Below, piece after piece: positions 7,090-14,957 of a stretch of 19,691 bases of DNA (the stretch's first letter is position 1; each line of letters begins with the position of its first letter). This DNA comes from a bacterium. GTDB lineage: Bacteria > Cyanobacteriota > Vampirovibrionia > Gastranaerophilales > Gastranaerophilaceae. The notes under the pieces were generated by a model. It was given only the letters and a program-made list of their open reading frames with translations, was not told where the DNA came from and ran no database searches. The DNA lies in assembly GCA_004558955.1 (NCBI GenBank), contig SFZC01000044.1, positions 1 to 19,691 of the forward strand, given 5' to 3'. The position numbers were made by a program, and so were the translations under genes.

Positions 7090-8742
7090 TTACATCATGC
7101 CGCCCATTCCGCCCATGCCTGCCATTGCTGACATATCCGGAGCGGCTGCTTTTTCTTCAGGAATATCTACAACTGCAGCTTCTGTTGTCAACAACATTGA
7201 GCCTACAGATGCAGCATTTACCAATGCTGAACGTGTAACCTTAGCAGGGTCAACAATACCTGCTTGGAACATATCAACATATTTGCTGTTCAAAGCATCA
7301 TAACCGTAAGCACCGTCTTTTTCAAGAACACAATCAACAACTACATCTGCTTTTGCACCTGCGTTGCGTGAAATTGCTCTCAAAGGTACGTCCAATGCTG
7401 CTGTCAAAATCTTGTAACCGACTTTTTCATCATCTGAGTCAAAGTCTAAAGTTTCAAGTTTTTTGTTTAATTCTTGTTGAACTCTCAACAAGGCAACGCC
7501 ACCACCCGGAACGATACCTTCTTCATTGGCTGCTCTTGTAGCATTCAAAGCATCTTCAATTCTCAATTTTCTTTCTTTCAATTCAACTTCAGATGCGGCA
7601 CCAACTTCAATCAAAGCAACTCCGCCTGATAGTTTTGCAACTCTTTCTTGCAATTTTTCTTTATCGTATTCAGAATCAGAGCTTTCGATTTGTTTTCTGA
7701 TAAGTCGAACTCTTTCGGCAACTGCTTCTTTAGTTTCGTCACCAACTACGATAGTTGTTTCATCTTTGCTTACAGTTACACGTTTTGCTTTACCAAGCAT
7801 TTGAGTTGTAACGTTTTCCAACTTGATACCAAGTTCTTCGGTGAACATTTCGCCACCTGTCAAGATTGCGATATCTTCAAGCATTGCTTTTCTTCTGTCA
7901 CCAAAGCCCGGAGCCTTAACTGCAACTGCTCTTAAAACTTTTCTCATTGTGTTTACAACCAAAGTTGCAAGTGCTTCACCTTCAATATCTTCAGCGATTA
8001 ACAACAAGGATTTACCGTCACGGGCAACTTGTTCCAACAACGGAACCAAATCAGAAATCAAGTTGATTTTCTTATTGCAACAGAATACATAAGCATCTTC
8101 CAAAACTGCTTCCATTCTTTCAGGGTCAGTTACGAAGTATGGTGAAATGTAACCTTTGTCAAATTGCATACCTTCAACAACTTTCAAGTTAGTACCGAAA
8201 GATTTTGATTCTTCAACAGTAATAACGCCATCGTGACCGACTTTTTCCATTGCTTCGGCAATCAAATTACCGATTTCTTTGTTGTTACCTGCTGAAATTG
8301 CCGCAACTTGTGCAATTTCTTCTTTTGTATTAACAGGTCTTGACATAGATTTAATTTTTTCAACTGCACATTCAACAGCCTTGTCAATACCACGTTTCAT
8401 AGACATTGGGTTTGCACCTGCAGTCAAGTTTTTCAAACCTTCACGAACAATAGCCTGAGCCAAAACTGAAGCTGTTGTTGTACCGTCACCGGCTACATCA
8501 TTTGTTTTTGAAGAAACTTCTTTCAACAACTGAGCACCTGAATTTTCCAACGGGTCTTTCAATTCAATTTCTTTTGCAATGGTTACACCATCGTTAACGA
8601 TTTGCGGAGCACCAAATTTCTTAGATAGAATTACGTTTCTACCTTTTGGTCCAAGTGTAACTTTTACAGCATCAGCAACTGCATCAATACCTTTTAGCAG
8701 GGTTTTTCTTGCTTCTTCATCAAATACAATACGTTTTGCCAT
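7090..8742 (-). CDS. groEL: 60 kDa chaperonin GroEL
   Basis: A 550-residue subunit of the double-ring chaperonin that folds proteins in an ATP-driven cavity with GroES. The whole sequence is canonical: VTLGPKGRNV (28-37), the nucleotide-binding GDGTTT (85-90), the apical region in the middle, EEGIVPGGGVALLR near 400, and a flexible GGM-type tail ending GMGGMGGMM. The length is normal. The ATG has AAGGAG upstream. It follows groES by 54 bases and shares its promoter, and a strong terminator follows the gene. No CIRCE palindrome (the HrcA operator) is seen upstream of the pair, so heat control, if any, uses another mechanism. Only one groEL is present in this window. Confidence 0.98.
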   Translation of the reverse strand: MAKRIVFDEEARKTLLKGIDAVADAVKVTLGPKGRNVILSKKFGAPQIVNDGVTIAKEIELKDPLENSGAQLLKEVSSKTNDVAGDGTTTASVLAQAIVREGLKNLTAGANPMSMKRGIDKAVECAVEKIKSMSRPVNTKEEIAQVAAISAGNNKEIGNLIAEAMEKVGHDGVITVEESKSFGTNLKVVEGMQFDKGYISPYFVTDPERMEAVLEDAYVFCCNKKINLISDLVPLLEQVARDGKSLLLIAEDIEGEALATLVVNTMRKVLRAVAVKAPGFGDRRKAMLEDIAILTGGEMFTEELGIKLENVTTQMLGKAKRVTVSKDETTIVVGDETKEAVAERVRLIRKQIESSDSEYDKEKLQERVAKLSGGVALIEVGAASEVELKERKLRIEDALNATRAANEEGIVPGGGVALLRVQQELNKKLETLDFDSDDEKVGYKILTAALDVPLRAISRNAGAKADVVVDCVLEKDGAYGYDALNSKYVDMFQAGIVDPAKVTRSALVNAASVGSMLLTTEAAVVDIPEEKAAAPDMSAMAGMGGMGGMM

Positions 8743-8796
8743 TTTATTTTCTCCTTTTTAAATCTCTTAATTTGAATAAATCTAAAATACACAAAA

Positions 8797-9081
8797 TTAT
8801 TCAATAATAGCCAAAGCATCTTTTATTGATAAGATTTTGTATTCGGTACCGTCCATTTTAACGTCTGTACCTGCATATTTAGCATAAAGAATAACATCGC
8901 CAACTTTAACGTCCATAGGTTCTCTTTCGCCTTTGTCGTTCAATTTGCCCAAACCAACGGCAACAACTTCACCTCTTTGAGGTTTTTCTTTTGCACTATC
9001 AGGAATAAAAATTCCGCCTGAAGTTTGTTCGGTTTCTTCTATAACTTTAATAACAACTCTTTCGCCTAAAGGTTTAATCAT
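8797..9081 (-). CDS. groES: 10 kDa co-chaperonin GroES
   Basis: A 94-residue co-chaperonin that caps the GroEL ring as a heptamer. It opens IKPLGERVVIKVIEE. The mobile loop that binds GroEL is TEQTSGGIFIPDSAKEKP (about 17-34), including the hydrophobic IFI contact. The roof region and GDVILYAKYAGTDVKMDGTEYKIL complete the fold. The ATG has a strong GGAGAGG ribosome binding site. It is the first gene of the groES-groEL operon. Confidence 0.97.
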   Translation of the reverse strand: MIKPLGERVVIKVIEETEQTSGGIFIPDSAKEKPQRGEVVAVGLGKLNDKGEREPMDVKVGDVILYAKYAGTDVKMDGTEYKILSIKDALAIIE

Positions 9082-9124
9082 GATGTCCTCTCCTTTTCTT
9101 TCTATCTTTTAGATTACTATCTAC

Positions 9125-9130
9125 ATTATA
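9125..9130 (-). promoter_or_regulatory. -10 box of the groES-groEL promoter
   Basis: The minus strand reads TATAAT here, about 43 bases upstream of the groES ATG. The only -35 candidate at suitable spacing is a weak TTTTCG at 9152-9147. The region 9082-9230 was checked for the TTAGCACTC/GAGTGCTAA operator and none was found. Confidence 0.5.
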
Positions 9131-9230
9131 TTTATATAACGGAAATCGAAAATTTATTAAAAAGTTAAGGAAAAATTAATGTTTTAACAATTTGAAAACC
9201 TAAACTAGAGCATACACGCACAACCGTTTG

Positions 9231-9863
9231 TCAATAATCAATTTTTCCGTTACGAAGCAAATAGGAAGCCTTACCCCAACCTTGCGGATTGTCTTCCGTA
9301 GTCGCCGTACGGCTATCACCACGAGGAATCAAGCCGTCCGAAGTTATATAAAAATCAAAAATATCATAACCTACTCTATTTGGAAGTTTCGTACCGTTTG
9401 TATCCACTCGCAAACGCACACAACCTATATTTTCCTTGAGTTCGACTTTGCTTGTACAAGTCGCACTGAAACAATTAATGTTTATTGAGGCTCCGTTTGC
9501 CATAACCAAAATATTCATATTTTCGGGAGATGAAATTTTCGTACCGTTCAAAGATACCCAACGCTCAGGCCAACAAATCTTTGCAGCCTGTCCCTTTTTG
9601 CAAAAAGACGAACCTGCGGAATAACTTTTCAACAGCATCAAAAATTCGTCCTCATCTTTGGCAACGCTGACAATTGACCCGTAATCATTTTCAATCCCTT
9701 TCAAAATCTCATTTAACCTTGAATAAGTCACCTTAAACGCCGTTTCCAATTCCGTTTTTTGAATTTTCGCATTCAAGGCAGGAATTGACATTGCCGCCAC
9801 TACACCAATAATACCCAAAGTTATCAACACTTCCGCCAACGTAAAACCAAAACTTTTCTTCAT
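9231..9863 (-). CDS. Type IV pilin-like (type II secretion pseudopilin-like) prepilin
   Basis: A 210-residue protein with a class III signal peptide. MKKSFG is cut by prepilin peptidase before FTLAEVLITLG. Glu at mature position 5 and the hydrophobic helix to about residue 30 are the conserved assembly features. The C-terminal globular domain holds four or more Cys residues in the mature part (for example SSFCKKG, AKICWPE, INCFSATC, IGCVRL) that could form disulfides. It ends with ...YLLRNGKIDY. I chose ATG 9863 because of the AGGTGG ribosome binding site and because the signal begins there; upstream in-frame starts lie in the operator. No pilus assembly genes are adjacent. Proteins of this form occur in many copies in gut Melainabacteria. 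Expression is probably controlled by the divergent XRE protein. Its precise filament is unknown. Confidence 0.88.
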   Translation of the reverse strand: MKKSFGFTLAEVLITLGIIGVVAAMSIPALNAKIQKTELETAFKVTYSRLNEILKGIENDYGSIVSVAKDEDEFLMLLKSYSAGSSFCKKGQAAKICWPERWVSLNGTKISSPENMNILVMANGASININCFSATCTSKVELKENIGCVRLRVDTNGTKLPNRVGYDIFDFYITSDGLIPRGDSRTATTEDNPQGWGKASYLLRNGKIDY

Positions 9864-9881
9864 AATACCACCTTTCTTGCC

Positions 9882-9930
9882 ATTGAGAAATCTCAATGAA
9901 ATTATAATCATAGTATTGCATAATCTCAAT
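9882..9930. promoter_or_regulatory. Probable XRE operator: palindrome plus third half-site
   Basis: ATTGAGA-AA-TCTCAAT (9882-9897) is a perfect 16-base palindrome; with flanking C and G it covers 9881-9898. The half-site TCTCAAT recurs at 9924-9930. One site covers the prepilin start point and the other its -35 box. A separate inverted repeat, TATTGCA 9914-9920 with TGCAATA 9934-9940, overlaps the start codon of the divergent regulator. Confidence 0.6.
9901..9929 (-). promoter_or_regulatory. Promoter of the prepilin gene
   Basis: On the minus strand TTGAGA (9929-9924) and TATAAT (9906-9901) are exactly 17 bases apart, giving a start near 9894. The -35 box coincides with an isolated operator half-site and the start point falls in the full palindrome. 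Confidence 0.65.
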
Positions 9931-9932
9931 AA

Positions 9933-10154
9933 ATGCAATATCATGAATTAGGAAAATTTATAAAACTTAAAAGATTAAACACGGGATTATCACTAAACAA
10001 ATTCGCATTGGAAACCGAAATCGACCCTGCAATCCTTTGCCGTATCGAGAATTTGAAACAGGGAATAAAAATCAGCAGCATTGAAAAAATCTCGGCATAT
10101 TTTAAACAAACTCCGTCAGAATTTTTGCACGAGTTTGAAACCTTCACCAAATAA
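9933..10154 (+). CDS. Small XRE-family transcriptional regulator
   Basis: A 73-residue protein made almost entirely of one Cro/C1-type helix-turn-helix domain (residues 4-66): FIKLKRLNTGLSLNKFALET gives helices 1-2, and IDPAILCRIENLKQGIKISS gives the recognition helix and the next turn, then the final helix ISAYFKQTPSEFL. Such proteins bind palindromic operators as dimers. It is transcribed away from the prepilin gene and the palindromes lie between the two starts, so it probably represses the prepilin gene and itself. The start codon has no Shine-Dalgarno sequence and lies within an inverted repeat, so translation may be low or leaderless. It has no dimerisation or ligand domain. It converges with the CheR-like gene, with 7 bases between them. 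Confidence 0.85.
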   Translation: MQYHELGKFIKLKRLNTGLSLNKFALETEIDPAILCRIENLKQGIKISSIEKISAYFKQTPSEFLHEFETFTK

Positions 10155-10161
10155 ACCAGAT

Positions 10162-11088
10162 TTAAACCTCAGTTTTACCTACCTTTTTCCAAATTGAAGC
10201 AGAGCCGTCAAAATTCGGATTTACGGGCTTGAAACCGACAAATCGCAAAATTTTTGGAATTAGCAAAACATCTTCAATCTGAATACCGTCCATTTCTCCG
10301 TTTACAAAAATACCGTTCGGAGCGAGTTTTTCCCAAATAACACTAAACATATCCGTCAAAACTATTGCCTTATCTCTTCGTCTAGGGAGATGAACAACCA
10401 AATGATAGATTGCATTTCTGAAAAACAACACATCAACTTGTTTTGGGGCATCTAATTTGTCCAATTCCCTAATATCGCCCTCAATAAAATGACAATTAGT
10501 GATTTTGCCTTCTTTCAATTTAAAATAACGACTTCGCCTGCCAATATTCGGATTTTTATCAGTGAAAAACCTTTTTAAATCATGAAAAAGTCTGTAAAAA
10601 GTGCCGCCAAGAGGCTCGAACGTGTCATCAAACATCTTTTTATATTTTTTTTGCTGAGAAGTCAAATTTTTAGGATCATCAAAGACCAAATAAGCATCTC
10701 TCAAAAACGAGTCACGTTCAATTTCATGCACAGAAGTTTGCATTAAAACTTTTCCGCTTTTTGCCGTCTTAATAACCTTTGGGCTAAGGTCAAACCCGAT
10801 AATATTAATTTTATTTTTCAAATTTCTAAACAACATACTGAGCGAAAACGCCTCTTCCCCCGTCGAACAACCACCAACCAAAATATTTATTTCTTTTTTG
10901 TTACCAAAATTACAGGCAATATATCGCTTTACCTGCTCCAAGGTCACAGGCTCTCTAAAAAAAGCCGTCTGATGGACCAAATACAAAAGCCCTTTTTTCT
11001 CAAACTTTTCTGCAATGGTATGCCCCGCAAAAGTGGGTGTTTTTGGGTAATTATTGTTAGAATTCGGGGTAATCGGACTAATGAGCAT
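10162..11088 (-). CDS. CheR-type SAM-dependent methyltransferase
   Basis: A 308-residue protein with the catalytic half of CheR, the enzyme that methylates glutamates on chemoreceptors. Visible motifs are TAFFRE (41-46, like the CheR TFFRD), GGCSTGEEAFS (72-82, SAM binding), IIGFDLSPKVIKTAKSG, and DVLFFRNAIYHLV (about 219-231, like the CheR RNVLIYF). The usual N-terminal helical CheR domain is missing. In its place is a short Asn/Pro-rich leader (SPITPNSNNNYPKTPTFAG). An insert of about 60 residues (LTSQQKKYKKMFDD to GRRSRYF) separates the two halves of the fold. No receptors, CheB or other chemotaxis genes are near, so the substrate may not be a chemoreceptor. No ribosome binding site precedes ATG 11088. 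The fold is fairly sure; the substrate is unknown. Confidence 0.8.
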   Translation of the reverse strand: MLISPITPNSNNNYPKTPTFAGHTIAEKFEKKGLLYLVHQTAFFREPVTLEQVKRYIACNFGNKKEINILVGGCSTGEEAFSLSMLFRNLKNKINIIGFDLSPKVIKTAKSGKVLMQTSVHEIERDSFLRDAYLVFDDPKNLTSQQKKYKKMFDDTFEPLGGTFYRLFHDLKRFFTDKNPNIGRRSRYFKLKEGKITNCHFIEGDIRELDKLDAPKQVDVLFFRNAIYHLVVHLPRRRDKAIVLTDMFSVIWEKLAPNGIFVNGEMDGIQIEDVLLIPKILRFVGFKPVNPNFDGSASIWKKVGKTEV

Positions 11089-11131
11089 GGCATTACTAAA
11101 ACTCGTGAAGAAAAAATTTTGCTATGGTAAA

Positions 11132-11170
11132 TTATGCGGCTCCTGAAACTTCGTTTCAGGTGCCGCATAA
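11132..11170. repeat. Long near-perfect hairpin between clpP and the CheR-like gene
   Basis: TTATGCGGC (11132-11140) pairs with GCCGCATAA (11162-11170), and CCTGAAAC (11142-11149) with GTTTCAGG (11153-11160), with one T-T mismatch and a 3-base loop. The stem is 17 pairs. It follows clpP in its direction of transcription, but the run of eight T is upstream of the hairpin on that strand, with only TTTACC after it. It is not a textbook terminator in either direction. It may still end or stabilise the clpP mRNA. Confidence 0.7.
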
Positions 11171-11190
11171 AAAAAACTACTTAAAAATCC

Positions 11191-11805
11191 TTACAAAGAA
11201 TGACGTTCGACAACTTTGTCTATCAATCCGTATTCTTTTGCTTCATAAGCAGACAAATAGTGGTCACGTTCACAATCTTCTTTAACCTTGTCAAAATCTT
11301 GACCTGAATTTTCTGCCATAATACCGATTAACATGTCCTTCATTCTGCGAATTTCTTTAGCCTCTAATTCAATATCAGTTGCCTGACCTTTCGCACCGCC
11401 CAAAGGTTGGTGAATCATAATTCTTGCACTTGGCAAAGCCATTCTCTTACCCTTTGTACCTGCTGATAACAAGAATGCACCCATAGATGCCGCTTCACCT
11501 AAACAAATTGTTGATACATCTGATTTAATCAGGTTCATAGTATCGTAAATCGCCATGCCTGCAGTAATTACACCACCCGGGCTATTGATATACAACATAA
11601 TATCTTTTTCAGAGTTTTCACTATCAAGCAACAAAAGCTGTGCCACAACCGAATTTGCCACATCATCGTCAATTTCTGTTCCCAAAAAAATTATTCTTTC
11701 TCTCAATAATCTTGAAAAAATATCAAATGAACGTTCACCACGAGATGAAGCCTCAATAACCGTAGGCACATAGCCCATAATTTTCATATATGTTTCTTGA
11801 TCCAT
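11191..11805 (-). CDS. clpP: ATP-dependent Clp protease proteolytic subunit
   Basis: A 204-residue serine protease that forms a double heptameric chamber and degrades proteins fed in by ClpX or ClpC. The opening PTVIEASSRGERSFDIFSRLL and the whole fold are canonical. The catalytic triad is Ser107 (GEAASMGAF), His132 (IMIHQPLGG) and Asp181 (CERDHYLSA). The length is normal. The ATG at 11805 has AAAGGAGAGCG upstream. It follows the histidine kinase by 49 bases containing a promoter, so it can be expressed apart from the upstream run. No clpX or clpC ATPase gene lies beside it. Instead, two free-standing Clp adaptor-like domains are encoded upstream on the same strand. Confidence 0.97.
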   Translation of the reverse strand: MDQETYMKIMGYVPTVIEASSRGERSFDIFSRLLRERIIFLGTEIDDDVANSVVAQLLLLDSENSEKDIMLYINSPGGVITAGMAIYDTMNLIKSDVSTICLGEAASMGAFLLSAGTKGKRMALPSARIMIHQPLGGAKGQATDIELEAKEIRRMKDMLIGIMAENSGQDFDKVKEDCERDHYLSAYEAKEYGLIDKVVERHSL

Positions 11806-11829
11806 TTTCGCTCTCCTTTTGTTGGTTCA

Positions 11830-11858
11830 ATATTATAATAAATAAAATATTTTATCAA
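11830..11858 (-). promoter_or_regulatory. Promoter candidate for clpP
   Basis: On the minus strand TTGATA (11858-11853) overlaps the stop of the kinase gene. TATAAT (11837-11832) is 15 bases away, and an overlapping TAATAT (11835-11830) is 17 bases away. Transcription would start near 11825, just upstream of the ribosome binding site. Confidence 0.5.
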
Positions 11859-13075
11859 TCATCCGTAATAGGGAGTTTTATTACAAACTCCGCTCCCTTA
11901 CCTTTTTCGCTGTTAACCTCAATTTCGCCCCCATGAAGTTTGACAAATTCTTTCGATATCGCAAGCCCAAGCCCCGTTGAGATTTCGTTTTTGACTAAAG
12001 AATTTTCAACCTGATAAAACTTCTCAAAAATCTTCTTATGATACTCCTTCGCAATCCCGATACCTTCATCTTTTACACGAATTTCAACACAGTCAAACAA
12101 TTCCTCAGCAGAAATTCGCACCACAGAATTTTCAGGAGAAAACTTAACCGCATTACCGATAATATTAAATAAAACCTGTTGAAGTTTGACATAATCCCCA
12201 CGCAAACTCAAAATCTTAACGGTATTCTCAAACCGCACCTTCTTTTTATTTGCAATCGGTTGCAAAATATTACAAACCTCTTTGACCAAAATTCGCAAAT
12301 TCACATCGGTAACATTCAATTTCACCGTATGGGATTCAATTTTTGCAATATCCAAAACCTCGTTTATCATACCCAGCAAGCGAATCCCCGAAACCCTGAT
12401 ATCCTCAACGTATTCCTTCTGTTTAGAAGTTAATTCGCCAAACAAATTATTCGCCAAAGTTTCCGACATACAAATAATTGAATTGAGCGGTGTTCTCAAA
12501 TCGTGCGAAACATTTGCGATAAACTCGTTTTGAAGCTTTTTATTCTCTTGGATTTTCTGATTTTCTTTCTTGATATTTTCAAAATCACTATAAGATTTTT
12601 TTAAGCCCTTTTCCATTGATTGAACCTGCATTGAAACGATTTTTGACAACTCAATTTCTTTAACGCTTTCCGTCAAAACATTTGAATAAGTTTCAAAAAC
12701 AAGAGCCTCTTCACTTGTAAATTCAGGAGTTTCCCTAATTACGCAAAATACCCCGAAGACAACACCTTTAACAAGCAACCTTTGAGCCAAAAGTTCATCA
12801 TTTGTTCCCAAGATATTTTTTACAAGCTCCGAAACCTCAGGAAATTTCGTATCGTACAAATTTTGGGTGACATCATCATTAAGCGGATAAGTTTTAGAAA
12901 ATTCACCGCCCAAGCCTTGTTCAAAGTTCAACGAATTTGGAACCAAGTAAAAAATTCCACACTTGTCAAAATTAACAACATTTTTCAACAACAAAAACAG
13001 GTCTGAAATCTTTTCACAGCCTTTATTTTCCGACTTGTAAAACTCATTGATATTTTGCAGTGCTTTTTGAAACAT
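11855..13075 (-). CDS. Soluble sensor histidine kinase
   Basis: A 406-residue kinase with no membrane segment, so it senses an internal or diffusible signal. Residues 1-140 look like a GAF-type sensor domain (KCGIFYLVPNSL, VFGVFCVIRETPEFTSEEALVFETYSN). A coiled coil covers about 140-185. HisKA has the phosphorylated His191 (NVSHDLRTPLNSI). The ATPase domain has the N box with Asn308 (NIIGNAVKFSP), the G1 box DEGIGI (336-341) and the G2 box STGLGLAI (366-373). All catalytic parts are present. Its ATG follows directly on the hpt stop codon with no spacer, so the two are translated together. No response regulator is encoded in this window, so it is an orphan kinase here. It ends 49 bases before clpP. 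Confidence 0.92.
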   Translation of the reverse strand: MFQKALQNINEFYKSENKGCEKISDLFLLLKNVVNFDKCGIFYLVPNSLNFEQGLGGEFSKTYPLNDDVTQNLYDTKFPEVSELVKNILGTNDELLAQRLLVKGVVFGVFCVIRETPEFTSEEALVFETYSNVLTESVKEIELSKIVSMQVQSMEKGLKKSYSDFENIKKENQKIQENKKLQNEFIANVSHDLRTPLNSIICMSETLANNLFGELTSKQKEYVEDIRVSGIRLLGMINEVLDIAKIESHTVKLNVTDVNLRILVKEVCNILQPIANKKKVRFENTVKILSLRGDYVKLQQVLFNIIGNAVKFSPENSVVRISAEELFDCVEIRVKDEGIGIAKEYHKKIFEKFYQVENSLVKNEISTGLGLAISKEFVKLHGGEIEVNSEKGKGAEFVIKLPITDD

Positions 13076-13609
13076 TTACACCTCTTTATAGCCGATATAA
13101 GGAAGATTTCTGCAATACCCTGCATCGTCTAAGCCGTATCCGACAACAAATTTATTATCAATATCAAACCCAGAAAAATCAGGCTGAATATTGGATTTTC
13201 GCATTTCTCTTTTATTCAAAAGTGAGCAAAATTTAACGGTTTTCGGGCTGAATTTTTCCTTCAAAAGGCCTATCAAATATTCGGCAGTTAAACCCGTATC
13301 AATAATATCCTCAACGATTAAAATATTTTTCCCGCTCAAATCAGGCAATTTTGAATCAATAGTTTTGACAATTCCTGACGATTTTTGACCGTTTCCGTAA
13401 CTTGAAAGTCGCAAAAATTCCATCAAAACAGGCATTGTCAAATACTTTGCCAAATCCGTCATAAACATGACCGCACCCTTCAAAACACAGACAATAACAA
13501 CCTCTTCGCCATTATAAAAATCATTTATTTCACCCGCCAAAGATTTAATCCTCGTTTGCAGTTGTTCTTCCGAAAATAATACCTTCAAATTGTCTGTCGT
13601 TGCTGTCAT
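13076..13609 (-). CDS. hpt: Hypoxanthine phosphoribosyltransferase
   Basis: A 177-residue purine salvage enzyme that joins hypoxanthine or guanine to PRPP, giving IMP or GMP. The PRPP-binding signature is ILIVEDIIDTGLT (about 96-108). VVIVCVLKGAVMFMTDLA near 37-54 is the loop I region, and FLRLSSYGNGQKSSGIV (about 65-81) matches the flexible catalytic loop. DFSGFDIDNKFVVGYGLDDAGYCRNLPYIGY is the purine-binding end. There is a one-base gap after tilS and none before the kinase. The tilS-hpt pairing is common in Gram-positive bacteria and several other phyla, where ftsH usually follows. Here a histidine kinase takes that place. Confidence 0.95.
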   Translation of the reverse strand: MTATTDNLKVLFSEEQLQTRIKSLAGEINDFYNGEEVVIVCVLKGAVMFMTDLAKYLTMPVLMEFLRLSSYGNGQKSSGIVKTIDSKLPDLSGKNILIVEDIIDTGLTAEYLIGLLKEKFSPKTVKFCSLLNKREMRKSNIQPDFSGFDIDNKFVVGYGLDDAGYCRNLPYIGYKEV

Positions 13610-13610
13610 T

Positions 13611-14951
13611 TTATTGCTCCTTCTTATAAAACTTCATTCTGTGAGTCGGGCGACCGACTACTTTTATTTTATCACTAATTCCCAAATTAATCGCCCACAA
13701 AACTTCTTTGTCATTTGTCAAAAACAACAACAAATCCTTTTGATAATTAGGAATTTTCCTCGAGTTCAAATATTTCTTTAATTTTTGCGAACCTTTCAGA
13801 CCGTATGGGCAAATATAGTCACCGTCTTGGCGAGTTCGGATTTCAAAATTTATAGAAAATTTACTCAAATCAACATACGCCACACTCTCATCAGACGGCG
13901 GGAATTTTTTCACCTCTTTTTCAAATTTTTCAAGTTCAAAAACATATCCGTTATTTTCAAAAATTCCCTCACGCAAAATGTGAAATTGCGGCATATTTTC
14001 AGATTTTTTTGTAATAATTTCAAAATAATTACAATTTACAAATACCCATAAATTACTTGTGAGAGAACAGGTTTTACCAGATTTCAATTCAGAATTTTCG
14101 CTCAAAAATTCCAAAACATTTAGAATTTTTGTTTTATCATATTCCAACCCGTAATCCTGAAAAATTTTGTAAATAATTCGTTTTTGCATGGCAACGGATT
14201 GTGCAAAAAACTTGCGAGTTTTAATTCTATTTCCATCCGTAATTTTTGACAAAACAATCGCCATATACTCCTCCAGCAGCTGAGTTTCCTCTTTTGCGAT
14301 ATCGGACAACGAATTTATTTTATCAATCGCATTTGGATTAACAGTCAAAATTTCAGGTATAATTTTTGCCCTAATATAGTTTCTTTTATACTTTGTATCA
14401 GAATTTGAACTGTCAAAATTCGGACAAAGTGAATTATTTTTGCAATAAGTTTCAATCAAATCTCTTGATACCGTCAACAACGGACGATAATAAATTTCCC
14501 TGTGCGGGGCAATTCCTTGCAAGCCCGTAATGCCCGTCCCCGTACAAATTCGATAAATCAAAGTTTCGGCATTATCATTTTTATTATGAGCCGTAAAAAC
14601 TATTTTACTATCAAATTTTTCACTGCATTTTTCAAAAAATTTATATCTTGCTTCTCGAGCAGCCGTTTCGGTTTTCGGAATATCTGAAGATAAATTTTCA
14701 CTATAAAATTCTACCCCGATTTTTTGACAAAAATCACGACAATTTATCTCTTCGTTATCGCTTTCTGCCCCTCGCCATTTGTGATTGAGGTGAAGTGCAA
14801 CAATTTTATTTGTTTGAGCAACTTTTTTCAAAGCATCCAACAAACACATAGAATCAAAACCACCTGAAAAAGCGACAAGATACGTTTGCGACTTATTGTT
14901 TAATTCGTATTTTTCCAAAAAAGATTTAATTGTCGCTTTGATATTTTCCAT
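13611..14951 (-). CDS. tilS: tRNA(Ile)-lysidine synthase
   Basis: A 446-residue enzyme that uses ATP to attach lysine to C34 of the CAU-anticodon isoleucine tRNA, switching it from AUG to AUA decoding. The PP-loop SGGFDS (29-34) binds ATP. HLNHKWRGAESDNEE and AHNKNDNAETLIYRICTGTGITGLQGI (about 122-148) are characteristic TilS segments. SDTKYKRNYIRAKIIPEI follows. The C-terminal tRNA-binding part includes GSQKLKKYLNSRKIP and ends in KIKVVGRPTHRMKFY. The length is full. It begins 6 bases after the Clp-repeat gene with no clear ribosome binding site, so it may depend on translational coupling. Confidence 0.95.
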   Translation of the reverse strand: MENIKATIKSFLEKYELNNKSQTYLVAFSGGFDSMCLLDALKKVAQTNKIVALHLNHKWRGAESDNEEINCRDFCQKIGVEFYSENLSSDIPKTETAAREARYKFFEKCSEKFDSKIVFTAHNKNDNAETLIYRICTGTGITGLQGIAPHREIYYRPLLTVSRDLIETYCKNNSLCPNFDSSNSDTKYKRNYIRAKIIPEILTVNPNAIDKINSLSDIAKEETQLLEEYMAIVLSKITDGNRIKTRKFFAQSVAMQKRIIYKIFQDYGLEYDKTKILNVLEFLSENSELKSGKTCSLTSNLWVFVNCNYFEIITKKSENMPQFHILREGIFENNGYVFELEKFEKEVKKFPPSDESVAYVDLSKFSINFEIRTRQDGDYICPYGLKGSQKLKKYLNSRKIPNYQKDLLLFLTNDKEVLWAINLGISDKIKVVGRPTHRMKFYKKEQ

Positions 14952-14957
14952 AATAAA

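Noticed and set aside
9082..9230. CIRCE (HrcA) operator upstream of groES-groEL
   Set aside because: No TTAGCACTC/GAGTGCTAA palindrome or close variant is present on either strand.
10944..11168. 74-codon minus-strand frame overlapping the start of the CheR-like gene
   Set aside because: It is out of frame with a well-supported protein, is basic and low in conserved features, and runs through the hairpin.
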